A stretch of 64,000 bases of DNA from Larix kaempferi. Its lineage: Eukaryota > Streptophyta > Pinopsida > Pinales > Pinaceae. The notes beneath the pieces were generated by a model. That model ran no database searches, had not been told where the DNA came from, and saw only the letters and a program-made list of their open reading frames with translations. The stretch is taken from positions 4,960,001 through 5,024,000 of the forward strand of contig BSBM01000186.1 of assembly GCA_027924585.1 (NCBI GenBank), given 5' to 3'. Made by a program: the position numbers and the translations under genes. Shown one piece after another: positions 44,901 to 56,720 of the stretch; position 1 is the stretch's first letter, and every line of letters starts with the position of its first letter.

Positions 44901-47197
44901 ATAGAACAGACTAAAACCACCTTCCTAGATCTAGTTAAAGATCAAGTTATTAGATGTTTTACCTTAAGTTTGTAGCCCTTTATCCTGGATGTTGTTCTGT
45001 GCCTCGTGGTCATCAGATCTCAGCTACAAGACCTGCCAAGACACATAGAACAAGACAAACGAGTAAAAAGCATCTAAACAGTAACAGATCTAAATAAATA
45101 GTTAAGAAGGTAAACTACACAATATCATCAACACAATAATATTGGTGGAAAGTGTTTATATTACTATAAAAATAGGGTACGTACATAGAAGAAAATGACT
45201 ACAACCAAAGCTTAACGAAGCAATCCTTCTCCATCAAGGCCAATGCCATAACCTCCAAGGAAGTGTGAGTCTCTCAATGGATGAGTAGAGATATCTCTAA
45301 AGTGATTTCACCAGCATGTAGACACTATAGACCTCCTCCCTTTAGAGTGGGATAGAGCTTCATTTATATAAGACTAAGTGGATAGGGTATGGATAGAGTA
45401 GGTTGAGATATGATAGGAGAGAGATAGGGTATCCTTCCAAGGGGTTAGGAACCAAATGCCAGCTCTCCCAAAAGGTCAGGGATAGGGATCCATGTCTGCT
45501 GGCTTCGAGAATGGGCTCAAAGAAGCTATTTTTGTCGATTAACTAACATCGTCGCACCCTGCAAGAGGACAAGCCAGTATGTCGTAGGTTGCATGAGGAC
45601 AACCTAGTATAAATGAGTATGTATCTCTTCCAGGTTAATAACTTAGTCAAGGAAACTTTAGGGATGTATACACTAAATCTCACGATGGTAAGATTTTAGG
45701 TGTAACAAAATGCCCCACAAAGCATGAAGTTATTGAAATTTGGACAAGTGAAATGCTTTGACAGAAGAAATGGCAATGGCTCGTCGGACAAAGGATGCCG
45801 CTACAGTACAACTGACTCTGAGTATACAGTCTCATATGATGTACAACATGGCTACCGACCAATACAATACAGATCCATCGTAGTAATGAACGACTGAACA
45901 CAATGATGGCTACTAGACACAAGCATAGATCCATGATGAGATGATAACATAGCCATGACCAAAACAAATGTGGATCCATGTAATATGACTCAATACAATC
46001 TCCATCACAACCTAGGTAAAATATGACTCCCCAGGGTCTTCAAGATGAACCTGCAATGATACGAATCTATCCCTATGATTACAAAAGTCTTGGCATCAAA
46101 CACGGTATAAACCACTTGATTACCGATCATTGATGTATACTGTTAACGAGCACGAGGGAAATCACCATTAGTGTCAATGATCCCCAAGGTATCACAGTAC
46201 ATATCACTAAGCTTGAATAAATGAGCTGAAGTCGAACACATGATGAAATATTCCAATCAAGATTCAATGATATAAACTCATGTTGAAAGCAAGCAAACCT
46301 TCCATTGAGGCATGCAGGGCCAAGGTACTTGGTTGGTTTCTAGATTCAATTCCCGGATGATGTGTTGAAGTCGACAAGGATGAATCCGTCGAAGGAGGGC
46401 CATGATGTATCCCTCATCATCGACACGAAACATGACAAAGGATGTGTAGAGAAGATCGGATGGTACAATAACATGCAAGACTGACTCAGAACAGACCAAC
46501 ATGATGGAAGGTGTACTGACTGCAGATAATGAATGGTGAGAGTATTCTTGAACATGGGCATGTCATGACTTGGCATTATTGACATGACGAGTATGATACC
46601 AATTCCTAATGCAATTTAGGATGGAATCTTTCTTTGAATGAAACAAAGGAGTAACAAGACTCAAGAAGTAGGTAAAACTCCAGGACAAACAAATAATCCA
46701 AGTGTAATATGCAAATGCAAATCAGTGCCATGTTCAAGAACGACTAGGTACTGCCACTGATAAAGGGTGTAACATAAAAGCTTTACTTTTTCCCCGTCAT
46801 GAATCATGAGTGCCTCATGTGTTTTTTATGAGCTTCATGAGGGTAACCAGATGCTCGGTATAGCTCACCTCAGAGATGATTCCAATCCCAAATATTTTCC
46901 GAACCTAGGATAAGAGGGGTTCGTCCCATGACGGTCCCTTCAATGTGAAAGTTTAACAAGTCAATGGAAGGTAAAAATCAGTTGTCATTTCATATTTAGA
47001 GAGTCTGAAAATAACTAAAGAAGACTCCAATGGTCCTTTTTCGTAAAGTTAGCCTCATCGCCCGAAAAAAGGGTAAAACAACATGGGAGATGACTCTTCT
47101 AGTCATGATTGGTTGGAGTATACCTTTTTTCGTAAGTAGTGCCCCTTGGTTCGAAAAAGGGGTAAACTATCACCAGGAAGACGACCATTCAAATACT
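44901..47197. other. Unassigned region left of Cop2
   Basis: About 2.3 kb with no frame I can assign. On the minus strand CTTATATAAATG at 45361-45372 is a good TATA box upstream of the Tat2 ORF and could be its promoter or part of an LTR. The segment 46780-47197 and the sequence right of Cop2 (61089 on) were joined before Cop2 inserted. Confidence 0.45.
45361..45372 (-). promoter_or_regulatory. TATA-like box upstream of Tat2 ORF
   Basis: CTTATATAAATG on the minus strand, about 470 bp upstream of the Tat2 ORF start. Position suits a promoter; untested. Confidence 0.3.
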
Positions 47198-47202
47198 TTA
47201 AC
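47198..47202. repeat. Cop2 target-site duplication, left
   Basis: TTAAC directly before the TG of the left LTR; repeated at 61084-61088. Confidence 0.88.
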
Positions 47203-47661
47203 TGTTAAGTTTATACTAATTTGACTAGCAAGATCACTGAAAGAAACACAATCACAATATAGACAAAGATTTACCTTGGGAAACCCTCATGGGGTAGAAA
47301 ACCCAACAGATCTTTCCTCAAAATAGATGATCAACCAAATACAAGATGTAGAAACCAAACAAGAGCTCCTCCTCCTCCTATGCAGACCTCTCTCTCACTT
47401 GTGCGCTACTCCTAAGTGAGTGAATGAATGAGATAAGTGAGGAACATCCTCCTCTACTTATACTCATCTCCCGACTGACCTTTTACCCTAATGGGGATGA
47501 CCTCTCCCAGGAGAGTCTAATAACCCCCAAATAATAAACTCAGGGCTGACCTCACATGGGAGATCTAATAAACCTAGTTACCACATTCTCTCAGAGGAAT
47601 AACCATCTCCGGAATAATAAAATACAAGTATAATATTCTTGGAAGTTACAATATTTCAACA
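47203..47661 (-). repeat. Cop2 3' LTR
   Basis: 459 bp, TGTTAAGTTTATACT...ATATTTCAACA on the plus strand. It lacks a roughly 41-bp segment present in the 5' LTR. Confidence 0.93.
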
Positions 47662-47674
47662 CTCCCCCTTAACG
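47662..47674 (-). other. Cop2 polypurine tract
   Basis: The minus strand reads GTTAAGGGGGAG next to the 3' LTR. Confidence 0.65.
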
Positions 47675-47875
47675 AGAAGGATATTATAACAACATCTACA
47701 GGAGCAAGGAGTCATCAACTACATGGTACATGATACATCTATAAATCATTGGAAGCTTTCTTCATACATCATCATCAGTAACTCAAACAATTACTGGAAC
47801 ATAATCAATACTGGAACATCAACATCTTCAGTATTGGGTCTTCATCTTTTGCAACACTCGAACAGCCACAGTAAC

Positions 47876-48178
47876 ATCATCATCTGGATCTCTCAATCAA
47901 TAGCCTCATCATCTGGATCTACCGATCAACATCATCTATATCATCTCGATCTACAACGTATGGATCATCTCAATCTACAACATTTGGACCATCTCAATCA
48001 ACAACATCTGGATCATCTCAATCAACAGCATCCAGATCATCTCGATCAACATCATGTGGATCATCTCGATCTACAGGATCTGGATCATCTCGATCAACAG
48101 CATTTGAATCATCTCGATCAACAGCATCTGGATCATCTCGATCAACAGCATCTGGATCATCTCGATCTACAACATCAT
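47876..48178 (-). repeat. Cop2 3'-region array A: 24-bp units
   Basis: About 10-12 copies of GGATCATCTCGATCAACAGCATCT, with variants CAATCTACAACATTT. The unit length is a multiple of three, so both strands show spurious open frames. It lies between the RNase H stop and the 3' LTR. Confidence 0.9.
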
Positions 48179-48224
48179 AGCAGCATACCCTACAATAATG
48201 ATCCAATTCCAGGATAATCAATCC

Positions 48225-48515
48225 CTCTCACTTTAAGACACCTCTCATGTCTATGGACGATGCAATCTAGATCTTATTTACAGGATGATCAATCCCGATC
48301 CTTTCAAGACATGTCCATGTCTAGGGATGATGCAGTCCTTCATCCGTTTGAGACAAATCCATGTTTAGGGATGATATAGTCCGTGATCCATTTAAGAAAA
48401 ATCCATGTCTCGGGATGATACAGTTCGTGATCCATTTAAGACAAATCCATGTCTAGGGATGATACAGTTCGTGATCCATTTAAGACAAATCCATGTCTGG
48501 GGACGGTATAGTCCT
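48225..48515 (-). repeat. Cop2 3'-region array B: 44-bp units
   Basis: Units such as ATCCATTTAAGACAAATCC followed by ATGTCTAGGGATGATACAGT recur every 44 bp (48421 and 48465), about five to six copies, more divergent at the left end. Confidence 0.85.
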
Positions 48516-48519
48516 TGAC

Positions 48520-48790
48520 TATAGAGCCAGCCCTTTTTCGTGCTGGATGTATCACATCTACAGAGCCAGCCCTTTTTCATGCTGGATGTAACCCATCTAC
48601 AGAGCCAACCCTTTTTCATGCTGGATGTAACACATCTACAGAGCTAGCCCTTTTTCATGCTGGATGTAATACATATACAAAGCCAACCCTTTTTCATGCT
48701 GGATGTAACCTAGATCAAATCTAGGATTTATCACCACAGAGCCAGTCCTTTTTCATACTGGATGTGACCTAGATCAAATATAGGATTTAT
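48520..48790 (-). repeat. Cop2 3'-region array C: 39-bp hairpin units
   Basis: Six hairpin units at 48527, 48566, 48605, 48644, 48683 and 48742; the first five are 39 bp apart. Each contains a 20-nt segment of the form CCAGC-ten bases-GCTGG. On the element's sense (minus) strand the loop is ATGAAAAAGG in all but the first (ACGAAAAAGG). See the finding on covariation. Confidence 0.88.
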
Positions 48791-48809
48791 CACATACATT
48801 TTGAACTAA

Positions 48810-49150
48810 AAGCTCAGGGACGATGCAGTCCTATCATCAATTTTCAGAGACAGATGTCTACGGATCAATTCAGGGGACCAAAGTCCAGGGATGATGCAAT
48901 CCTTCTTATCCACTTGGGACTTCTTTCTCGAAGACAGATGTCTAAGGATCAATTCAGGGGACCGAAGTCCAGGGATGATGAAATCCCTCTTGTCCACTAG
49001 GGACTTATTTCTCGAAGATAGATGTCTATGGATCAATTCAGGGGGCCAATGTCCAGGGATGATGCAATCCCTCTTGTCCACTAGGGATTTCTTTCTCGGA
49101 GACATATGTCTACGAATCTCTTTTAGAACATGTGTTCAAGGATGATACAA
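48810..49150 (-). repeat. Cop2 3'-region array D: 84-bp units
   Basis: ACAGATGTCT-type starts at 48850, 48934, 49018 and 49102, exactly 84 bp apart. Each unit includes GGATCAATTCAGGGG and CCAGGGATGATGCAAT. The last copy is partial. Confidence 0.9.
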
Positions 49151-49275
49151 TCCACTCATCAACTTAGACCTTGTCTAAGGACCATTTACCAACCTTACTG
49201 TTGGTATCACCAATATAGGTATCAACATCATCAACCTTACTGTCGATACAGGAAATCTCATCATCAGTGACCACA

Positions 49276-52200
49276 TCACTCCCCCTTCCGAGGAGGGTCT
49301 TTCTGAACTACACCAAGCTTGTCTCGAAAATACTCAAACTTTACTCGAGACAGAGGTTTGGTCAAGATATCAACAACTTGTTCGTCAGTGCTCACATACT
49401 CAAGCTTGATAGCTCCTTTCTGCACCATATCCCATATATAAAAATATCGAATCTCTATGTGCTTTGACTTATCATGGAACACTGGATTCTCTGTCATCTT
49501 GATACAACTCTGGTTGTCACACATGATCACAGTGGGGTCCATCTTTAAGTCAAATAGTCCTGATAATAGTTTTCGAAGTCATACTGTTTCACAGCTAGCA
49601 GAGCAAGTAGCTATGTATTCTGCTTCATCTATGCTGAGAGCCACACTAGATTGCTTCCTGCTAAACCACGAGATCATGGCAGATCCTAGACAATAACATC
49701 CTCCTGATGTACTTTTCCTGTCTGATACACTTCCTTCCCAATCAACATCTGTGTAGCCATGCAATTTGAAATCATGATCTCCAAGATAACATAGACCAAA
49801 GTATATCATACCTTTTAGGTACCTCATCACATGCTTTGCAGCTATCAAGTGAACTCATCTAGGTTCCACTAGATACTGACTCAAGGTATTCACGGAAAAG
49901 CATATATCTGGTTTGGTATTTATCAAATACATCAATGACCCAATAATTTGTCTGTACAGAGTCATATCTAGTAACTCTGATAAGTCATCAGCTAACAGCT
50001 TCAGGCAGGAATCCATGGGAGTGGCCATGGATTTACATTCCAACATGTCAAATCTCTTCAATATTTCCACAACATACTTTCCGTGGTTGAGAAAGATTCC
50101 TCTTGGTCCTTTCCATACTTCCAAACCTAGGAAGTAATGCATCAATCCGAGATCTTTCACCTCAAATTTTTAAGAGAGATTCTTCTCGCACTTGATGATC
50201 TGTTTCTCATTTCCAGTTAGCAATAATATGACAGGTTCATCATCCATAACTTTGAGATAAAGGTTAGGATCAACTTTACTCTTGGTAAAGCCCAAGCTAG
50301 TCAAGAAACTGTCAATTCTGCGATACCAAGCTCTAGGAGATTGCTTCAGCCCATATAAGGCCTTCTTTAGTTTGCACACATGGGTTCTTCCATATTCCAC
50401 CTCGAATCCTTGTGGTTGTTATATGTACACTTCCTCCTCAATCACACCATTCAGGAAGGCTATCTTCACATGCATCTGGTGTAATTCCCACTTCATCATG
50501 GATGCAAGTGCCATGATGGTTCTAATGGAAGTGTACCTTGCAACTAGTGCAAACGTTTCTTCATAGTCAATTCCCTCTTTCTGAGAGAATCCTCTAGCCA
50601 CAAACCTTGCCTTATACTTTTCAATGCCGCCATCCGCAACATGCTTTATCTTGTATATCCATTTGGAGGATACCACACTTTTATCCTTTGGTTTGGGAAC
50701 TATTTCCCAAACATCATTCTTCATTATTGATTGGTATTCCTCCATCATTGCCTCCACCCACTCTTTCTTATGAGATGCCACTTCACAACTGGTGGGTTCT
50801 TGATCTACAAGATCACACATTAGGGCCACATAGTTGGAGAATGTCTTTGGTTTCTTGCTCACCCTAGTGGAGCCTTCAGGAGCTCCATATTTTTCTGCTC
50901 CTAGTATAATGCCTCTTTCCCAAGCTGGATTTCTCTTCCTTGAAATTTCTATGACAGGGTGTTCTTTTAGTTCCATCATGTCATGGTCTGCAGGAGTTGT
51001 CTCTTCAGGGGTGGGTGCAGCTTTTGTGATTCTGGAAGGTGCCTCTTCCTCATATACTTCTTCATGTTGGCACTTCCTAGATCTTTTGAGAGCTGCCTCT
51101 TCATCAAATGTCACATCCCTACTTATTTCCATATGATGGAATCCTGGGATGTATATTCCGAATGCTTTGGATGCCTCACAATATCCAACAAATATTCCTT
51201 TCTTCCCAGAGGGATCTAGCTTGGTCCGCTTTTCTTTTGGAATGTGAATGTATACTAGGCATCCAAATATCTTGAGGTGAATTACTTCAGGCTTCTTCCC
51301 TGAAAACACTTCTTCTGGGGTCTTGAAATCAAGAGCACTATGAGATAGTCTATTCTGCACATAGACTGTTGTCCTGGCTGCTTCAGCCCACAGATACATA
51401 GGTAGATCTTGATCATGTATCATTGTTTTTACTGCTTCCATAATAGTTCTATTCTTTCTTTTCGCAACACCATTATGTTGGGGATTGTAGGGAGTGGTTA
51501 TTTCCCTCTTGATTCCAACTTCTTTACAAAAGACTTCAAAATATTTTGAAGTATATTCTCCACCATTATCTGTCCTGAGTATCTTAATCTTCTTTTCTAA
51601 ATGGTTTTCTATCAAGGCTTTGAATTCCTTTAACTTTCCAAAAACTTCATCTTTTCCCTTCAGAAAATATATCCAAGTCTTTATTGAATAGTCATCAATG
51701 AAACTACGGTAGTATTCATATCCACTTAAGGATGTGGATGGAATTGGTCCACATACATCTGAATGAATCAATTCCAATGTACTCTTAGTCTTTGTATCAT
51801 TGTTTGGAAATGGGTTCTTGACATTATTTCATTTTGCACACCCTTTGCAAGTGCCATCATGATCAATCTTTAGGTCTGGTAATCCTATGACTAACTTGCT
51901 TTCATAAGGTAATGCTTTGTAGTTAATGTGAGCAAGCCTTCTATGCCATAGCTCACTTGGGCTAGTGTCTTCATGAACAAGGGAAGCTTCTGGATGGCCC
52001 TTGAGTTTGTATAGATCTCCTTCCTCTTCACCAATAACAATTGCATCGTCAATTGATTTTCCTCTGGGCCACATTAGTACTTGCCCATCTATGAATGCAA
52101 TCCTATAGCCTTTCTTATCCAAAGCAGAGATAGAGAGTAAGTTCTTCTTCAAACCTGGTACATATAAGATTTCCTTCATCTTCAATGGGGTTCTAGAATC

Positions 52201-52632
52201 AATCTTGTAGCTTGCTTCACCAATTCCCTTGATGGGATATTGATAGTCATCTCCTAGAGATAACTTATGTGGAGAGGTATTCTCTTCAATTCTTGAGTGA
52301 GTCTTCTTTTGTCCTATCATGTGCTTTGAAGCACCACTATCAATGAGCCATGTATCTCATCTAGGTGTCACAGACCCAGAGAGTGCAGAGAATAGAACAT
52401 ATTATTCCGCATCTTCTTTTTCTATTTTAGTTCTTTTCTTTTCTTCTTCTTCACTATCATCTTCTTCCAAATGTGCTTGATGTCTTTTGTGAATATTCTT
52501 CTTCTTATTTGAAGGAAAATTTCTAGCAATGTGTCCTAGTTTGTGACAACTATAACATTGAACTGAGGAGAGATCTCTTTCTGTGTTTACTCCCCCTTTC
52601 TTTTTAAATCTATTAGGAGGTTATGACTCCTT
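49276..52632 (-). pseudogene. Cop2 pol (protease, integrase, RT, RNase H)
   Basis: One frame with several stops. In order: zinc knuckle CYSCHKLGHIARNF (about 52560; last Cys is Phe), protease WLIDSGASKHM (about 52330), integrase LWHRRLAHINY, CKGCAK, SDVCGPIP, LRTDNGGEY and NGVAKRKNRTIM, RT YKIKHVADGGIEKYKARFVA and LYGLKQSPRAWYRRID, then DVDWEGSVSDRKSTSGG and DEAEYIA of RNase H. The catalytic Glu of integrase (normally VAERKN) is Lys, codon 51460-51462. RT reads VILLLTGNEKQI near 50220, with the YVDD box missing. Stops include about 52430, 52360, 51829, 50419, 50170, 49855 and 49579. It ends at 49276. Confidence 0.9.
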
Positions 52633-52637
52633 GTGAC

Positions 52638-53282
52638 TGTTAGTTTTCCAGAATTTACTTCAATCTGATCTAGGATCTTAACTGAGAGAACAACATGTAT
52701 ACCATATCTACAGCATATCAATCATGAACACAATAATGCAAGCACACAATAGACACACATTTTACTTGGAAAAAACCATAAAGGTGAAAAACCCCAATAA
52801 CTTCCTTAGAGACAGATAGAGCAATGATACAACCCAAGCATAAGAGATAGAGATCTCCTAGCAGCAGCTCATCCTCCTCCACAAGTGCGCCACACTCCTG
52901 AGAGTGTGAGAGAGAATAGAATGATCAAATAGAGTGCCTCCCGCACTTCATTTATACTTGACTTGACTTGCCTAATAACCTTTACTAGGTCGACCTTAAC
53001 TTAACCACATAACATAATGTTGCCTAGGCCGACCCCCAATAGGTTGGTCTAATAACCCTTTGACCCACATGACTTATACAGGGCCGACCCCAACAAGGTG
53101 GTCTAATAACCCATTAAGTATAAGTTACGAAACTTACAATATAAATGACAACACTTCCGTATAGAGGAATAATAACATCTCTATAGGAATACAAACACTT
53201 CCGTATAGAGGAATAATACCATCTCTATAGGAGTACAATATACATATATTGAATACATTCTGAAGCTACATGTACATCAACA
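52638..53282 (-). repeat. Cop3 3' LTR
   Basis: 645 bp, TGTTAGTTTTCCAG...ACATCAACA on the plus strand. A minus-strand TATA (GTATAAATG) lies at 52949-52957. Confidence 0.93.
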
Positions 53283-53457
53283 CTCCCTCTTAAGTAGGAA
53301 GGTATTTCTCGACACAGGTCTTCTAGCACAAGTCTTCTTCTCTGGATCATCGTCACTGGATAATCGTCATTGAGTCATCATCATCATCACTACTACTACT
53401 ATCTCAATCAATCTTTGAATCTACTTGTCATAGGAAGTTCTAAAGAGCCAGTCCTTT

Positions 53458-53477
53458 TTCATACTGGATGTAAGCCC
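53458..53477 (-). repeat. Shared copia 3'-region hairpin, Cop3 copy 1
   Basis: CCAGTCCTTTTTCATACTGG, stem CCAGT/ACTGG, with the same ATGAAAAAGG loop on the sense strand as in Cop2 array C. Confidence 0.75.
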
Positions 53478-53784
53478 ACCACCTGTAGGTCTTCATCATC
53501 ACTGGCCATATTGTGGAATCCTCAGGACTTATTACGTGCATCACAAAACCTTAAAAGAGTCTCTTGGCTAGAAAGAACCCTAAAGAGCATCTGAGGCCTT
53601 TTTCATCCCGTCCATATCTCCATGACTTATTACATGTGACTGTCACAAAACCTTAAAAGGGTGTCCCATGAATGTTTATGTGCATAGCACGACCGGAACG
53701 AACTCTAAAGAGCATCCCAGGACTTATTACGGGCACACAACCCAACCTATCAGATCTCCTAGGTCTTACATGTGATACACAGTG

Positions 53785-53804
53785 CCAGTCCTTTTTCATA
53801 CTGG
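53785..53804 (-). repeat. Shared copia 3'-region hairpin, Cop3 copy 2
   Basis: The same 20-nt hairpin, followed by ATGTGACCTAGAxCAAAT as in Cop2 copy 6 (48742), so the homology extends beyond the stem-loop. Confidence 0.78.
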
Positions 53805-54179
53805 ATGTGACCTAGAACAAATCTAGGATTTCCTTTGCACAACCTATCCATGGCCACAGAGTATCAACCTGATACTCACCATACATCATCCTGATGTACA
53901 CATGATCATCCTGATCATCATCATTGCATTGGCCTGATGCAAGTCATCTGGAGCAACATCCTGAATCTCGTCATCCATGATCATCCTGATCATACAATGC
54001 ATCTACCTGATGCATACCAAGTATCTACTTGATACATATCGCCATACATGATCCACCTAATCGTACAATGTATCCACCTGATACATACATAGATACATGA
54101 TCCACACAATCTATCCACCTGATATATATCAACATACATGATCTACCTGATCATACACAGTATCCACCTAATACATATA

Positions 54180-54380
54180 TAGATACATGGTCCAAGCATC
54201 CAACATGATGGATATACAAATACATATAAATGATCCAACTGATCATATCTAGCATCCAACATGATGTGTACATACATATACATATAAATGATCCAACTGA
54301 TCATATCCAGCATCCAACATGATGCGTACATACATATACATATAAATTATCCAACTGATCATATCCAGCATCATCCTGAT
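54180..54380 (-). repeat. Cop3 3'-region 58-bp tandem array
   Basis: ATCCAACTGATCATAT starts at 54233, 54291 and 54349, exactly 58 bp apart; each unit has CATCCAACATGATG and ACATACATATACATATAAA. Confidence 0.88.
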
Positions 54381-54530
54381 GTATATACAGAGCAATAACT
54401 GGAGTATCATCCTGATGCTCATCATCTAGTGCTTACATCCCCAGCCATGTGAAGGATCCCCTTCCACCATGCTAGGAATGGCTACAGCGAATGTCTCAAT
54501 CACTTCTTCCTCGAAGTGTCATCGATATGA

Positions 54531-55960
54531 AGAACACCAAACCTCTCTCTAAAGTACTCAAACTTCACTCTGGCTAGTGGCATCGTCAATACATCTGCAA
54601 TCTACTCATCCGTCACAACATACAGAAGCTTCACTGCTCCTCTCTACACCATATCCTTGATATAGTGATATTTGATCTCTATGTGTTTCGACCTGTTGTG
54701 GAACACCGGGTTCTTAGACAGCTTCACACAACTCTGGTTGTCACAAATATACTAGTAGCCTCCAGCGATACATCAAATAACTTAGACAGTAGCTTCAGAA
54801 TCCATATTACCTCACAACTAGCTGAACAAGTTGCAACATACTCTGCTTCGGCTGTACTCAGTGCTACACAAGACTGCTTCCTGCTAAACCAAGAGATCAC
54901 ACCTGATCCCATTATGAAGCAACACCCAGAAGTGCTCTTCCTATCTGCAGCACTGCCTACCCAATCTGAATCAACATAACCCTATAGGTTAAACTTTTGA
55001 TTCGCATCATACTTGAGCCCATAATCAACTTACCCTTCAGCTACCTCAGAATATGCTTTACAGCAACTAGGTGAACACTCTTCGGATACGTCAGGAACTG
55101 GCTCAATGTGTTCACCGAAAAGCAAATATCTGGTCTTGTTTTCGTCAGGTACATCAAGGACCTAATCATCTGACGATACATAGTGATATCAACCAGCTCA
55201 GATGAAGCATCACATAGAAGCTTCAAGTTTGATGCCATATGTGTGGCTATGGCCTTGCAGTCCATCATCCTGAACCTCTTCAGGATCTCTATTGCATACT
55301 TCCCTTGTCCAAGGAAGATCTGCACTCTGCCACACCTCCATACCTAGAAAATAGTGCATCATCCACAAGTTCTTCATCTCAAACTCGGTAGCAAGCTTCC
55401 GCTGCGTGTCAGCAATCAATCTATCTTCACCTGTTATAAACAGGTCATCCATATACAAAATTAGTATCACTAGATTTCCTTCCTCAACCTTGTAGTAAAT
55501 ATTGGAATCCACTTTACTCTTGGTAAAGCCCAAACTGGATAGAAAGATGTCTATCCTACCATACCAATTTCTGCACATATATGACTCCCTGTCATGTGTC
55601 TCAGAACCAAGTGGTTACTCCACATACACTTCTTCTTCAACTACACCATTCAAGAAAGTTGTCTTGAAATCCATCTGGTGTATCTTCCATTTCATCACTG
55701 CAGCCAAAGCAAGTACAGATCTAATGGAAGTGTATCTAGCTACAGGAGCAAAAGTCTCTATGCTACCACCTGCAGCATGCTTGATCTTATAGATCCTCTT
55801 GGAAGTCACTATAGACTCCCCTTCAGGTCTTGGGACTACATCCCAAACATCTTCATGATCAGCTGGTACTCCTCGATCATGGAATTCTTCCCAGATCTTA
55901 GGAACTTCAATATCTTCAATATTTTCAATAGATAACTTTGTTGTTGAATAAATGTTGTAG
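54531..55960 (-). pseudogene. Cop3 reverse transcriptase and RNase H
   Basis: RT fragments read SKRIYKIKHAAGGSIETFA (about 55750-55805), WKIHQMDFKTTFLNG (about 55660), LGFTKSKVDSN and VILILYMDDLFITGEDR (about 55440-55480), with YMDD where copia usually has YVDD. Then comes MYRQMIRSLMYLTKTRPDIC (about 55160). RNase H has ISWFSRKQSCVALSTAEAEY (about 54840-54900). Stops and frameshifts split it into pieces. Close similarity to Cop2 (LYRQIIGSLMYL, PDICFSVNTLSQ) shows they are one lineage. No catalytic deletion is seen in RT. Confidence 0.85.
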
Positions 55961-56400
55961 TCCTTCTTTTGTAGGTGATGGTATATGATCTTTCCTACAC
56001 AACAAGTTAAATTGCATGATTAGAAAACTTCTCATAGTTTTCAGAACAAATTCTTACACATAAAGAAATATGTCATACAGTCATGCAATTATCTTAGCCA
56101 ATGCTTCAATACAACATTTATCCATATCCCGTAACTTTCTAGATGCCTTCCAATCTCTACCAGAACATTGCTAAAAATGTGCACAACTCCCAACATGTCA
56201 GCAAAGAGGTTTCATTCTATATAAGTAGCAATGGAATGTTGTACAGTGCCATAGGCCACTTACCCATGTATATTAGTAGTATACTGTTGATCAATGCAAC
56301 TATGCATAATACACAACCTAATTCTAGGAACATGAGTATATACATTATTGAACAATATTATTTAAACAATAAAATATGCAAGGAATGATAATTCAAATAC
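55961..56400. other. Unassigned sequence inside Cop3
   Basis: About 440 bp of AT-rich DNA between the RT and integrase remnants, with no copia motif. It replaces sequence normally coding for the integrase C-terminus and RT start. Confidence 0.45.
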
Positions 56401-56720
56401 TTATCTTTGTTTGTTTGTTTGGTTGACTCCTTCTCAGTCTTTGCTTCTTTTCTGCAACTCCATTCTAATGTGGATTGTGAGAAGTGGTCAACTCCCTCTG
56501 AATATCTGCATCCTTCCATAAACTACTGAAGTGTGCTCCTTCTTGATCTTTGCTTCCTTACAGGAAACAACTGGAGTGTACTCCCTCTTGATCTTTTCTT
56601 CCTTGTAGGAACAACTGGAGTGTGCTCCCTCTTGATCTTTGCTTCCTTGTAGGAAACAACTGGAGTGTGCTCCCTATTGATCTTTGCTTCCTGGATTACT
56701 TGTCCTTGAACTTATATCCA
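56401..56720 (-). pseudogene. Cop3 integrase remnant with 45-bp tandem repeats
   Basis: The minus strand near 56440-56500 reads TSHNPH, stop, NGVAEK, the copia integrase motif around the catalytic Glu (family: YNPQxNGVAERKN). Next to it, 56521-56697, a 45-bp unit with CAACTGGAGTGTGCTCCCTC and TTGATCTTTGCTTCCTTGTA repeats about four times. The repeats have swallowed the rest of integrase. Confidence 0.65.

Larger units (their letters stand above)
53283..54530 (-). other. Cop3 3' region
   Basis: About 1.25 kb between RNase H and the 3' LTR. It contains two copies of the hairpin also found in Cop2 (53458-53477 and 53785-53804), CATCCTGATG-rich sequence, and a 58-bp tandem array. No protein is encoded. 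Confidence 0.75.

Noticed and set aside
47876-48221. CRISPR-like array of 24-bp repeats
   Set aside because: Units are contiguous with no unique spacers, inside a copia 3' region of a plant genome. It is a simple minisatellite.
48018-48221. Asp/Arg/Val-repeat peptide ORF on the minus strand, and the His/Leu-repeat ORF on plus
   Set aside because: Both are frames through the 24-bp array whose unit is a multiple of three; no start or stop conservation.
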